A DNA stretch of 32,507 bases, from assembly GCA_035353855.1 (NCBI GenBank), contig DAOQAK010000047.1, positions 1 through 32,507 of the forward strand, read 5' to 3'. The DNA is from Bacteroidales bacterium (GTDB lineage: Bacteria; Bacteroidota; Bacteroidia; Bacteroidales; CG2-30-32-10). This document shows positions 15,860-25,103 of the stretch, one piece after another (positions within the stretch are counted from its first letter, which is position 1; the number at the start of each line of letters is the position of its first letter). The notes beneath the pieces were generated by a model that was not told the DNA's origin, did not search any database, and was given only the letters and a program-made list of their open reading frames with translations. The position numbers and the translations under genes are program-made.

Positions 15860-17470
15860 ATGTACTTAATCGACCAGCATACAAAAAAAATAATGGAGGA
15901 ATGCAAGGAACGTGCGCGTGCAGCAGGTCTTTCCTTTAATGACGAAACGCTGGAATACATTGTTACCAACAGGGACATGATTGGTCTTTCGCCGAAAAAC
16001 ATGATTCCCACACTTTACGACTATTGGGTACATGATGTGGAAGTGCTGAAAGAACAAGGAAAATACAAACTGTATCCTCATAATCCTTACGAAACAGTTA
16101 TCAATTCGCGTCCTGCAATTTCTTTTTATAACGATAACAATCCCGACTGGCTCAACATCATGATATTTTATCATGTGCTGGCACACATCGATTTTTTTCA
16201 GAATAATATTCTTTTTGAAAAAACATGGAACGATGATTTTGTCGGATTGGCGTTATCCGATAAGCGTTTGATTGAATCGCTTCGCAGCCAGCATGGTCGA
16301 TGGGTCGATTATGTAATAGAATTCAGTCGTGGCATTGATAACATTACCGGCTATTTCAGGGAATTACCAAAATACGATTTACCTGATACAATGAAACCTT
16401 CAGCTAAATTTACTTTTTACTTCGAAGTGTTTTTACAGGAAATTGTTAAAGTCCCGCAGCATGCTATTTTCAAGGAAATTGACCGATTCAATAACATTTT
16501 ACAGCATAATCCAGAAATGGCTGAATCGGTTTTTTTTAATGAAGTTCAAATCAAATATCCCGAATTCCAGGCAAAGTTTGATAATAATAAACAGGCAGAG
16601 CATGAATCAACCGATGTGCTGGGATATATTATTAAAAACTCACCATTACTGAAAAAAGGTAAAAACAGCTGGATGTCATCAGTAATGTCAATTGTACGTA
16701 ATACGTCCCTTTACTTTGGCCCACAGATCCGTAGCAAAATTATGAATGAAGGATGGGCAAGTTATTGGCACGATGAGCTTTTCCGTGGCGATGAACGCAT
16801 CAAAGGACATGAAGTGGATTATGCAAGAATCAATGCCGGGGTTACATCATTATCAAGAGTAGGGTTAAATCCTTATGCCATTGGTATGCGATTGATACAG
16901 CATGTGGAAGATATTGCCAACAAAGGAAAAATAAGTTTTGATTTTCAGAAAATCGAAAATATTGAAGATCGCGAAAACTATAACAAACATACGAATAAAG
17001 GCAAAGAAGCTATTTTTAGTTTGCGAAAAAATTTCAGCGACTTCATGTTGCTTAATACTTTTATCGACCAGGATTTTATGAAAGAGCACGATTTATTTGT
17101 TGTTGAAAAACGTGCAAATACTGAACGGGGTGTTTATGAATATTTCATCAAAAGCCGTAGAGCCGAAGATTATAAAAAGATGATGCTGGATTCGTTATAT
17201 CATCCTCCATATATAAAAGTGATACCTGAAAAAACTACAGAAGAAAATCTTTACCTGTCGCATTCTTTTGAAGCAAAACAATTATACAAACCTTACATAC
17301 CCGATGTACTTTTAGGAATTGAATTTTTATGGGGAGGACAGGTGCAGCTGGAAACAACTGAAATAGTAAAACAGGAAACCACTTCCAATGAACCGGAAGA
17401 GCAAAAATATGAATACAGGAAAGTGCTGTATACCATGAAAGATAAAAATATCAGCAAAACCAATCTCTGA
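15860..17470 (+). CDS. spoVR: SpoVR family protein
   Basis: A 536-residue SpoVR/YcgB family protein. Landmarks are WVHDVEVLKEQGKYKLYPHN (56-75), FYHVLAHIDFF (103-113), the family hallmark NEGWASYWHDE (296-306) and NPYAIGMRLIQHVED (337-351). The His, Glu and Asp in these blocks could bind metal, but the activity is not known. In Bacillus the gene is needed for normal spore cortex. In non-spore-formers it accompanies PrkA and YeaH and is linked to stress. The last 45 residues form a variable polar tail. Its stop codon overlaps the prkA start by 1 bp (TGATG), so translation is coupled. yeaH should be its upstream operon partner, now separated by two accessory genes. Confidence 0.95.
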   Translation: MYLIDQHTKKIMEECKERARAAGLSFNDETLEYIVTNRDMIGLSPKNMIPTLYDYWVHDVEVLKEQGKYKLYPHNPYETVINSRPAISFYNDNNPDWLNIMIFYHVLAHIDFFQNNILFEKTWNDDFVGLALSDKRLIESLRSQHGRWVDYVIEFSRGIDNITGYFRELPKYDLPDTMKPSAKFTFYFEVFLQEIVKVPQHAIFKEIDRFNNILQHNPEMAESVFFNEVQIKYPEFQAKFDNNKQAEHESTDVLGYIIKNSPLLKKGKNSWMSSVMSIVRNTSLYFGPQIRSKIMNEGWASYWHDELFRGDERIKGHEVDYARINAGVTSLSRVGLNPYAIGMRLIQHVEDIANKGKISFDFQKIENIEDRENYNKHTNKGKEAIFSLRKNFSDFMLLNTFIDQDFMKEHDLFVVEKRANTERGVYEYFIKSRRAEDYKKMMLDSLYHPPYIKVIPEKTTEENLYLSHSFEAKQLYKPYIPDVLLGIEFLWGGQVQLETTEIVKQETTSNEPEEQKYEYRKVLYTMKDKNISKTNL

Positions 17471-19755
17471 TGGCAACACGGAAAAAGAAAAAAAGTATAG
17501 AGACCTTATCGGAGCTTGAACTCAGAGGACAAAAGCTGGAGGCAATGATTAACCTCAGCGAAAGCATGCGCGACAGGGAAAAAAGAGATTATGTGCATTT
17601 CAACGACTTTTTGCACATGGCTTCGGAAGAACCCGAACTTATTTTCCGCGATATTTTCCAGTATTTCCATGATATGATGCGTTATTATGTCCCTGAAGGT
17701 ATTGACGAATATGAAAGTGAACATTCTGTCGGATTTGTTCATTATGATTTTACAAAACTTTTTATTGAAAATTGCGACGACCCTTTCTTTGCCGACAGGT
17801 TATTTGCAAACAGGCTGATGAACCTGGTGATGGGTTTTAAAAAAGGAATTCAGAATAATCATATCTACCTTTTTGAAGGACCTCCGGGAAGCGGGAAAAG
17901 CACATTCCTAAATAATATACTTTTAAAAGTTGAAGAATATAATAAAACCCGAAAAGGCTATTTTTATAAAAGCGTTTGGCGACTTGATATAAATAAACTC
18001 GGCGAATACAATATCAAGGGAATTGAAAACGTCGAAACAAAAGAAGTCATAGAATCAACAGGGAAAAAAGGCGGCATAAAAAAATTCCTTGATATCGCCT
18101 GTCCTTCCAACGATCACCCCATTCTGCAAATTCCAAAAGAATACAGAGCCGATTTTTTAAATGAATTGATTCCTGATAAAAATTTTAAAAAGAAATTATT
18201 CAATTCAAAGGAATACAGGTGGGTGCTGAAAGATAAACCGTGCAGTGTATGCAGTTCAATATATAATGTCCTTCTCGACCGCCTTGGCGAACCGCTCGAA
18301 GTATTCAATATGCTGCATGCACGAAACATTAGTTTCGACAGGCAATTCGGACGAGGTATAAGTATTTTTAACCCCGGCGATGCTCATTATATTGAATCTA
18401 TCAAAGACCCCACACTCCAAAATTTATTAAACACCTTGCTTAAAAGCGATGAGGTCCGTTATGTATATTCTCATCTTGCAAATACCAATAATGGGCTTTT
18501 TGCTTTAATGGATATCAAGGAAAATAATATTAAACGATTGATCGATTTGCATGGTATCATAAGCGATGGCGTACATAAAGTGGATATGACAGAAGAACGA
18601 ATTAAATCGCTTTTTCTTGGTTTGGTAAATCCTGAAGACAAAAAACATTATGAAAATGTAAAATCATTCCAGGACAGAATTACTCACATTAACATCCCGT
18701 ATGTCCTCGACTACGAAACAGAGGTATCCATCTACTTCAACAAATTTGGCGCAGATATAAAGAAAAAATTCCTTCCGCTGGTCATTGAAAATTTCTGTAA
18801 AATTATCGTTGCTTCGCGCATGGAAAAAGAATCGTCAGTAATAAACAATTGGATAAAAGATAAAGATATTTATAATAAGTATGTTGACGATAATTTACTG
18901 CTGTTGAAAATGGAGCTTTTTAAAGGCATCATTCCTGAATGGCTAAGCGAAGAAGACATAAAGAATTTTACTAAAGACATAAGAAAAGACCTTATTGAAG
19001 AATCGGAAAAAGAAGGATTAAAGGGATTTTCCGGCCGTCAGTCGTTAAGTATATTCAATAAGTTTTATGCGGATTATACTTCTGCTGATAAGCTTATCAC
19101 TATGGAAATGCTGAGTAATTTTTTCTTTGAAAATGAAAAGTTGAACGAAATGATTCCCGACAGATTTATTGAATCTCTTGTGGATTTGTACGATTATAAT
19201 GTACTTCAGGAAGTGAAAGAATCTATTTATTATTACAGCGAAAAACAAATTTCCCGCGATATTTTAAATTACCTGTTTGCAATAAATTTTGAAGCCGGAA
19301 CATCAGAAAATTCAATATATACAGGCGACACCATCGAAATTACAGAAGAGTATTTCAAAAATTTTGAAGCATTATTCCTGGGTTCATTAAGTACTTCAGA
19401 AGAACGCAAGGTATTCAGAAAAGATATACATAACGAATATGTTACCCATACCCTTTCCTATGAAATCAAATTACTGAAAAAAGATATAAAGGAAACAAAA
19501 TTATTTACTTCTCTTTTTGAAAAATATACTCGTAACCTGAAAGAAAATGCACTTTCAAATTATTCGCAAAACGATAATTTCCGCAGGGCTTTAATGGATT
19601 TCAATACACCCGGGTTTAACTCATACGATAACCCCACTAAAGAAACCATCAAGCGTATGATTAATAACCTGAAATGCAAATTTGAATACAGCATTGATGG
19701 CGCCAAGCAAATAGCACTTTATGTTCTGGATAAAAAACTCGATAAAGTATATTAA
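17470..19755 (+). CDS. prkA: PrkA serine protein kinase / AAA+ protein
   Basis: A 761-residue PrkA-family protein, a cytosolic AAA+ ATPase with reported serine kinase and, in some species, protease activity. Walker A is GPPGSGKST (137-145). The blocks FNMLHARNISFDRQFG (279-294), NPGD (301-304) and LFLGLVNPED (381-390) are family landmarks, and the C-terminal PrkA domain follows. It is longer than the enterobacterial form (about 640), mostly through extra sequence after residue 500. Cys211, His216, Cys258 and Cys261 lie in C-x4-H and C-x2-C patterns and could bind zinc. The start overlaps the spoVR stop. No strong terminator is seen in the 202 bp after the stop, only weak hairpins. Confidence 0.95.
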   Translation: MATRKKKKSIETLSELELRGQKLEAMINLSESMRDREKRDYVHFNDFLHMASEEPELIFRDIFQYFHDMMRYYVPEGIDEYESEHSVGFVHYDFTKLFIENCDDPFFADRLFANRLMNLVMGFKKGIQNNHIYLFEGPPGSGKSTFLNNILLKVEEYNKTRKGYFYKSVWRLDINKLGEYNIKGIENVETKEVIESTGKKGGIKKFLDIACPSNDHPILQIPKEYRADFLNELIPDKNFKKKLFNSKEYRWVLKDKPCSVCSSIYNVLLDRLGEPLEVFNMLHARNISFDRQFGRGISIFNPGDAHYIESIKDPTLQNLLNTLLKSDEVRYVYSHLANTNNGLFALMDIKENNIKRLIDLHGIISDGVHKVDMTEERIKSLFLGLVNPEDKKHYENVKSFQDRITHINIPYVLDYETEVSIYFNKFGADIKKKFLPLVIENFCKIIVASRMEKESSVINNWIKDKDIYNKYVDDNLLLLKMELFKGIIPEWLSEEDIKNFTKDIRKDLIEESEKEGLKGFSGRQSLSIFNKFYADYTSADKLITMEMLSNFFFENEKLNEMIPDRFIESLVDLYDYNVLQEVKESIYYYSEKQISRDILNYLFAINFEAGTSENSIYTGDTIEITEEYFKNFEALFLGSLSTSEERKVFRKDIHNEYVTHTLSYEIKLLKKDIKETKLFTSLFEKYTRNLKENALSNYSQNDNFRRALMDFNTPGFNSYDNPTKETIKRMINNLKCKFEYSIDGAKQIALYVLDKKLDKVY

Positions 19756-19857
19756 TTTATACTCGTTCTTATCAGGTTTGCAAAGGCAAAACTGTTTAGA
19801 ACGATTAATACCGTTCAGAAAACAAAAAATATTTTTGCAAAACTCTTTTCTGTCGGT

Positions 19858-19894
19858 AAAATTCGTGAGCATTGGTGTTCGCCGCGACGAATTT
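19858..19894. repeat. Intergenic inverted repeat AAATTCGT / ACGAATTT
   Basis: Perfect 8-bp arms (outer end at 19859, right arm 19887-19894) flank a GC-richer 20-nt loop with GCCGCG. A second small hairpin (GAACG/CGTTC, 19799-19816) lies just left. The pair occupies the gap between prkA and ldcA and looks like an intergenic repeat rather than a terminator, since no T-run follows. Confidence 0.45.
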
Positions 19895-19957
19895 GTGATA
19901 AGGAATTCATACCTTTGATTCGCATTAGTAAACACAGGTAAATACAGATAATGAAAA

Positions 19958-20860
19958 ATGATTACTCCTGAATATCTTAAACCCGGTGATAATATTGGCA
20001 TTATAGCAACTGCCCGAAAAATTTCCCTTGAAGAAATAAAACCTGCCATTGATAAATTTTTAGAATGGGATTTTAATGTTTTGCTGTCAAAAAATATTTT
20101 TGCACAAGAAAATCAATATGCCGGAAGCGATGCACAACGCCTCAATGATATACAGGAAATGCTCGACAATCCTGAGATAAAAGCAATTGTTTGTGCACGC
20201 GGAGGGTATGGAACTGTTCGTATAATTGATAAAATAAATTTTAATTCCTTTATTAAAAAACCAAAATGGATAGTAGGTTATAGCGACATCACTGTTTTAC
20301 ATTCGCATATTCATACGCATTATAATATTGAAACTATACATGCAACAATGCCACTGAATTTCCCTGCCGACAGGTCAGATAATGAAGCATTGGATTCATT
20401 AAAAAAAGTTTTGACCGGAGAAAAAATCAATTATTCCATAACACATCAACCTCTTTCAAAACCGGGAAAAGCGGAAGGAATTTTAGTTGGCGGAAATCTT
20501 TCATTATTATATGCGCTTGCAGCAACACCTAGTGATATCAATACTTCAGGGAAAATCTTATTTATCGAAGACCTTGATGAATATCTTTATCATATCGACC
20601 GTATGATGCTGCAACTTAAACGCAGCGGAAAATTGAAAAACCTTGCAGGGCTTGTTGTTGGTGGTATGACAGATATGAAAGACAATACGGTTCCTTTCGG
20701 AAAAACAGCTTATGAAATTATTCATGATGCCGTGAAAGAATACGATTTTCCTGTATGTATTGGTTTTCCTGCCGGACATATTGATGATAACAGGGCCTTG
20801 ATTTTAGGAAGAAAAATCTCATTGGAAGTAAAAGATGAATGTTCTAAAATTATTTTCTAA
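19958..20860 (+). CDS. ldcA: LD-carboxypeptidase (S66)
   Basis: A 300-residue muramoyltetrapeptide carboxypeptidase of family S66. It removes the terminal D-Ala from murein tetrapeptides during peptidoglycan recycling in the cytoplasm. The catalytic triad is visible: Ser109 in VGYSDIT, Glu204 in FIEDLDEYLYHIDRM and His274 in FPAGHIDDN. The ARGGYGTVRII block (80-90) is also typical. There is no signal peptide, as expected. An upstream ATG at 19951 is in another frame, so the start at 19958 is fixed by the reading frame. It appears to be a single gene separated from prkA by repeats. Confidence 0.95.
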   Translation: MITPEYLKPGDNIGIIATARKISLEEIKPAIDKFLEWDFNVLLSKNIFAQENQYAGSDAQRLNDIQEMLDNPEIKAIVCARGGYGTVRIIDKINFNSFIKKPKWIVGYSDITVLHSHIHTHYNIETIHATMPLNFPADRSDNEALDSLKKVLTGEKINYSITHQPLSKPGKAEGILVGGNLSLLYALAATPSDINTSGKILFIEDLDEYLYHIDRMMLQLKRSGKLKNLAGLVVGGMTDMKDNTVPFGKTAYEIIHDAVKEYDFPVCIGFPAGHIDDNRALILGRKISLEVKDECSKIIF

Positions 20861-21006
20861 AACCATTTATAAATCCAAACCTGTCATCTGTAAATAAATC
20901 TTACCATTTATAAATTCTCATTTTATTTTATAAAATATTCTGAATTATTTAGCTAAAGTTTTAAAATATCCTTTAGGCTATTTAAATTTACAATTGTTAT
21001 AATTAG

Positions 21007-21059
21007 CAACGCCATTTATGGCGTTGAAAAAAAAGAACAAGAAAACGGGCTTTAGCCCA
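21007..21059 (+). repeat. Double-hairpin repeat upstream of yraN
   Basis: CAACGCC-ATTTAT-GGCGTTG (21007-21026) is followed by an A-rich 20-bp spacer and then GGGCT-TT-AGCCC (21047-21058). This two-hairpin arrangement looks like a dispersed intergenic repeat of a type I recall from Bacteroidota. It ends 15 bp before the yraN ATG and so would lie in the mRNA leader. The 213-bp gap holds nothing else I can name. Confidence 0.6.
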
Positions 21060-21073
21060 ATCAAAAATTTATC

Positions 21074-21439
21074 ATGGCTCAGCATAATGAACTTGGCAAA
21101 ATAGGAGAAAAAGTAGCTCGCGAATTCCTGGAAGGAAAGAGATTCAAAATCCTCGATGTAAACTGGCGTTTTGCAAAAGATGAATTAGATATTATTGCCG
21201 AACATGATAATTTTTTAGTGGTGGTGGAAGTTAAAACCCGTAGCACATGGCAATATGGCGAACCTCATGAAGCGGTAAATCATAAAAAACAAAAACTTAT
21301 TATCCGTGCTGCCGAAGCTTACATACAGGAAAAAGAAATTGACAAGGAAGTTCGCTTTGATGTAATATCAATTGTAATGTCGGGAAATGATGTTACAGAG
21401 CTTACACACATTGAAGACGCATTCTATGCCACAATGTAA
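21074..21439 (+). CDS. yraN: YraN family nuclease-like protein (UPF0102)
   Basis: A 121-residue UPF0102 protein, a small endonuclease-fold family of uncertain function. The signatures are complete: GEKVAREFL (11-19, Glu12), KDELDIIA (35-42, Asp39) and VVVEVKTRS (49-57, Glu52 and Lys54), as in Holliday-junction-resolvase-like PDDEXK folds. The length is typical. It converges on the histidine kinase gene with only 5 bp between stops. A double-hairpin repeat lies directly before its start and may affect expression. Confidence 0.93.
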   Translation: MAQHNELGKIGEKVAREFLEGKRFKILDVNWRFAKDELDIIAEHDNFLVVVEVKTRSTWQYGEPHEAVNHKKQKLIIRAAEAYIQEKEIDKEVRFDVISIVMSGNDVTELTHIEDAFYATM

Positions 21440-21444
21440 AAAAT

Positions 21445-22965
21445 TTATTCTCTCTTTAATGCAATCCTGAAAGTTGTTCCTTTATCAATCACAGAATTTT
21501 TTACAAAAATTTTTCCTTTGTGATATTCTTCAATTATTCTTTTTGAAAGAGAAAGCCCCAGTCCCCATCCCCTTTGTTTGCTTGTATATCCGGGCTTAAA
21601 CACTGTTTTGAATTTCGATTTTGCCATTCCTTTTCCTGTATCGGCTATATCAATATTTACAAAATCACTTTCCACGGTTATTGTGATATCTATTTTCCCT
21701 TCACCTTCCATAGCATCAATCGCATTCTTACAAAGGTTCTCCATTACCCATTCAAAAAGATGTTCATTAAGCGGAATAATGTATTCATAATCTTTTTGCA
21801 GATTCACTGAAAATTGAACTCTCTGCGAGGTGCGCGCTTTCATGTAATCAACAGCATTGTTAATTACTTTTACAATATTTGTTTTCTCCAGCTTAGGCTG
21901 TGAACCAATATTTGAAAAACGCTGTGTAATAGTATTAAAACGGTAGGCATCTTTCTCCAGTTCACGAATCGTTTCTTTATCTACATTTTTTAATTTTAAA
22001 ATTTCAACCCATGCCATAAGTGAGGATAGCGGCGTTCCCAGTTGATGCGCGGTTTCCTTAGCCATCCCAACCCAAACCTGGTTTTGTTCCGCTTTTCGCG
22101 ATGTACTGAAAAGGAAATAGGCTACCAATAAAAATAACCCGATAATCAGGAATTGTATATATGGATAATATTTTAACTGCGTAAGTAAAAATGAATCTTT
22201 ATAAAAAATAAAACTTTTTCCTATTCCCGAAAGTTCAATTTCAACAGGTTTGTTTTGCTGTTGCATGGATTCGATCATGCTGTTCAAATAATTCTTATCA
22301 TCAACTTTGGTTGAATCGAGATTACCGAATGCAATGATTTTACTTTTTGTGCTGTCAGTTATAATAACCGGAACCGATGCCGAATTAATCACAACCTCCG
22401 AAATAAATGATTTGATAAGATCATCAAGAACCTGGCGCAACTCGGTGAAAAGTTTTGAATCTTTATAATACAGGTAACTTTTTTTCAAACCATATGAAAC
22501 TATTATCGGATCATAAATGGTAAATTCTTTTTTCAAATCACCAGTAAGTGTTTTGACGCTATCGGTATTAAAATCAACATTTTTTGCAGCAGTAATGCTT
22601 CCCTCATCATCAATAAGAATTACCGGGATATTGGTATTACCTGAAATGATTTCGGAATAAAAAGTAAGGTCTTCCGTATTATCTGCTTCTATTAAACGTT
22701 TTGTAGCTTCGGCCCAAATCTCAACACGCTTACGTTCTTCTGTTTTTAATTTTTCAAAAAATATTTCGGTATATCTTACAAGAGATGCTTTTTTCTGAAC
22801 TGCATCAGCCCATGTTTGTGCCTTTTCGCGCTCATCTTTTGCAATTTTTTTTACAAGAACATTAGTATACCAAAGCGATGCGCCCACTATAGCAAATGCA
22901 AAAGCCAACAGGAACCATTTCCAGTATTGTTTACGGTGATAAATATTAAAACTTTTTTTTGTCAT
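21445..22965 (-). CDS. Orphan sensor histidine kinase with duplicated sensor segment
   Basis: A 506-residue membrane histidine kinase. Membrane helices lie at about 17-38 and 268-287, with a periplasmic region of about 230 residues between them. That region seems to contain two related copies: VPVIL/VPVII, then SYLYYKDSKLFTELR (163-177) and SFIFYKDSFLLTQLK (251-265). The kinase core has the H-box AKETAHQLGTPLSS (His307), the N-box ENLCKNAIDAM (409-419), DTGKGM (442-447) and GWGLGLSLSK (466-475). The HQLGTP type of H-box is common in Bacteroidota. No response regulator is adjacent. The gene follows the acyl carrier protein gene by 94 bp on the same strand, so co-transcription with the acylation locus is possible but unproven. 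Confidence 0.9.
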   Translation of the reverse strand: MTKKSFNIYHRKQYWKWFLLAFAFAIVGASLWYTNVLVKKIAKDEREKAQTWADAVQKKASLVRYTEIFFEKLKTEERKRVEIWAEATKRLIEADNTEDLTFYSEIISGNTNIPVILIDDEGSITAAKNVDFNTDSVKTLTGDLKKEFTIYDPIIVSYGLKKSYLYYKDSKLFTELRQVLDDLIKSFISEVVINSASVPVIITDSTKSKIIAFGNLDSTKVDDKNYLNSMIESMQQQNKPVEIELSGIGKSFIFYKDSFLLTQLKYYPYIQFLIIGLFLLVAYFLFSTSRKAEQNQVWVGMAKETAHQLGTPLSSLMAWVEILKLKNVDKETIRELEKDAYRFNTITQRFSNIGSQPKLEKTNIVKVINNAVDYMKARTSQRVQFSVNLQKDYEYIIPLNEHLFEWVMENLCKNAIDAMEGEGKIDITITVESDFVNIDIADTGKGMAKSKFKTVFKPGYTSKQRGWGLGLSLSKRIIEEYHKGKIFVKNSVIDKGTTFRIALKRE

Positions 22966-23059
22966 ACTGAATTACAACGCTTCTAATATATAAATATTAT
23001 TTGTAATGCTGAAAATCTTATCGATAGTAGATTGCGGAATTACTTCAGAGACAAGTTAG

Positions 23060-23299
23060 CTATTTTGCTGAAAGTTTTTCAACAATGGAATCGTACATTT
23101 GTCCCACGTTCTTCCATTTCATTATTTCGGATGATTTGAATTTAATCTTGAAATGTTTTTCTATAGCAACCACAAGGTTAACATGCGATAACGAATCCCA
23201 GCCATCAACATCATTGGCAGTGGTTTCTTTAGTAATTTTTATATCGTTATCATCGAATACGCGACAAAATACGCTGTTCAGTTGTTCGAAAGTATCCAT
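23060..23299 (-). CDS. Acyl carrier protein
   Basis: A 79-residue carrier protein. The phosphopantetheine site is Ser36 in GWDSLSHVNL, and the flanking helices (FEQLNSVFCRVF, AIEKHFKIKF and the C-terminal VGQMYDSIVEKL) are typical. The GWDSLSHVNL wording matches stand-alone carriers found with AMP-ligases in envelope-modification clusters rather than the fatty-acid-synthase carrier. The start at 23299 was chosen because an upstream extension to 23428 is poorly conserved in character and the A/C-rich leader just before 23299 looks untranslated. It lies 177 bp after the ligase gene. A small TCCGC/GCGGA hairpin (23444-23457) sits in that gap. It probably receives the acyl group activated by the ligase. 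Confidence 0.9.
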   Translation of the reverse strand: MDTFEQLNSVFCRVFDDNDIKITKETTANDVDGWDSLSHVNLVVAIEKHFKIKFKSSEIMKWKNVGQMYDSIVEKLSAK

Positions 23300-23476
23300 A
23301 GTTTGTTTGTTGTTTATCGTTGTTGGTTTGTTGTATATCCTTTTACCTTTATACCATATACCTCTATTTAGATAATGTCTTTCGTAAAAATTATTTAAAT
23401 ACAATATTACAATTTTTATTTCAATCAATTATTATCAATGACTTCCGCCTTTGCGGACAAATGACAATACATAATT

Positions 23477-25099
23477 TTACTCATCTAAAGTTGAAACATC
23501 TCCCGGGTCTTCGCCTTTATACCAGGCTTTCAGAACACGACGCATAATTTTACCGCTTTTATTTTTCGGGATTTCTTTTATTACTATTATTTCCTGTGGT
23601 GTTGCAATAGATGAAAGTTTATTGGCAAGATGCAATCGTATTTTCATTTCCAAATCATCATCCCATTTATACTGGTCTTTTAAACGAATGTATGCTACAA
23701 CTTTTTCAAATAAAATTTCATCAGGTGCGCCAATCGTTCCAGATTCGGCTATTTCAGGGATTTCGAGTAAAGCACTTTCAATTTCAAACGGACTTATTAA
23801 ATGTCCCGCTGTATTTATCACATCATCATTACGTCCTACAAACCAGTAATAGCCATCATCATCGCGGTATGCCAAATCACCGGAATAATAAAAACCATTT
23901 TTAAATTTCTTTTTATAAACCTCTTCATTATTCAGATAAGTTTGCATCATCGAATCCCATCCGACTTTTACGCAAAGGTTTCCTGTTTTTTTATTTTCCA
24001 AAATTTTCCCTTCATCCGAAATTATTGCAGCTTCAATGCGTCCGTTTGGTTTTCCCATCGAACCCGGTTTTACTGGTATTCCGGGTTTATTGGTTATCAT
24101 AATACTTCCGGTTTCTGTCTGAAACCAGGTATCATAAATATCTTTTCCAAAAATATCGCGCGACCAAAAAATTATTTCAGGATTTAACGGTTCACCAATA
24201 CTAAATATATGTTTTAGCTTTGATAAATTATTTTTTCTGAAAACGGATTTGTCTTCTCGCATCAGCATTCGTAAGGCAGTTGGCGCGGTGTACCAGATTG
24301 AAATTTTTTCTTTCTCGATTAACGACATCCATGTTTCGGCACTATAGCCTCCACCAAAATGAATTTGTGTAACACCCAAACTCCACGGGCCAATGATTCC
24401 ATAAGACGTTCCAGTAACCCAACCCTGATCAGCAGTACACCAGTATATTTCATTTTCATTCAATTGTAAAATATTCTCGGCAGTGTAGCTTTGCAACAAA
24501 ATACTTTTATGATGATGCAACACACCTTTTGGCTTTCCTGTTGAACCTGAAGTGTAATGTAATACCGAATATGTTTCAGCAGTGGTTACAGGTGTTTCAA
24601 AATTTTCTGATGAAGCTTTTATTAAGGAAGAATAGCTTAAAACATTTTCCGATAAATGTTCTTCAACATCTGTTAAAATGATATAACGAAGTTCAGGAAG
24701 TTTATCTTTTATTTTAAGAATTTTTTTGTACAAACTTTTTTTTGTAATGATACCTTTTGCCCTTGAATCGCCCAACCTATCTAGTAATGACTCTTCTCCG
24801 AAATTTGAAAATAATGTTCCGGCAATCATTTGCATTTTTAATATTCCAAAAAAAGAAAAAAATTGTTCCTGGCATTTAGGAAGAAAAGTAAAGCAAATAT
24901 CACCTTTCTGAAAACCCAATTTTTTCAATGCATTTGCAAATAAATTGCTTTCTCTATCCAAATCAGAAAAAGTAAATTCTTTTCTTTCAAGATTTGCATC
25001 TATCCAAATCATGGCTGTTTTATTTCCGCGTCCTTCAAGGCATTGACGTGTTGTGCAATTATATCCAATGTTGAATTGATTATTTTTTATTTCAAACAT
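23477..25099 (-). CDS. AMP-forming acyl ligase, acetyl-CoA synthetase-like
   Basis: A 540-residue member of the acyl-adenylate-forming family. Core motifs are YTSGSTGKPKG (182-192), YDTWFQTETG (322-331), YSGDLA (405-410), GRNDDVI (422-428) and the C-terminal catalytic Lys517 in NKSGKIMRR. The WCTADQGWVTG block (220-230) and the Trp in DTWFQTETG resemble acetyl-CoA synthetases, where Trp limits the pocket to short acyl groups. A short-chain acid such as acetate or propionate is therefore a reasonable guess. Whether it loads CoA or the nearby acyl carrier protein cannot be read from sequence. It starts 4 bp after the MBOAT gene and belongs to that operon. Acs-type ligases are usually longer (about 650). 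This length is closer to the shorter AcsA-like forms. Confidence 0.88.
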   Translation of the reverse strand: MFEIKNNQFNIGYNCTTRQCLEGRGNKTAMIWIDANLERKEFTFSDLDRESNLFANALKKLGFQKGDICFTFLPKCQEQFFSFFGILKMQMIAGTLFSNFGEESLLDRLGDSRAKGIITKKSLYKKILKIKDKLPELRYIILTDVEEHLSENVLSYSSLIKASSENFETPVTTAETYSVLHYTSGSTGKPKGVLHHHKSILLQSYTAENILQLNENEIYWCTADQGWVTGTSYGIIGPWSLGVTQIHFGGGYSAETWMSLIEKEKISIWYTAPTALRMLMREDKSVFRKNNLSKLKHIFSIGEPLNPEIIFWSRDIFGKDIYDTWFQTETGSIMITNKPGIPVKPGSMGKPNGRIEAAIISDEGKILENKKTGNLCVKVGWDSMMQTYLNNEEVYKKKFKNGFYYSGDLAYRDDDGYYWFVGRNDDVINTAGHLISPFEIESALLEIPEIAESGTIGAPDEILFEKVVAYIRLKDQYKWDDDLEMKIRLHLANKLSSIATPQEIIVIKEIPKNKSGKIMRRVLKAWYKGEDPGDVSTLDE

Positions 25100-25103
25100 C
25101 TTA

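Noticed and set aside
23300..23428. N-terminal extension of the acyl carrier protein
   Set aside because: The added 43 residues do not fit the carrier fold, and the A/C-rich stretch before 23299 looks like an untranslated leader.
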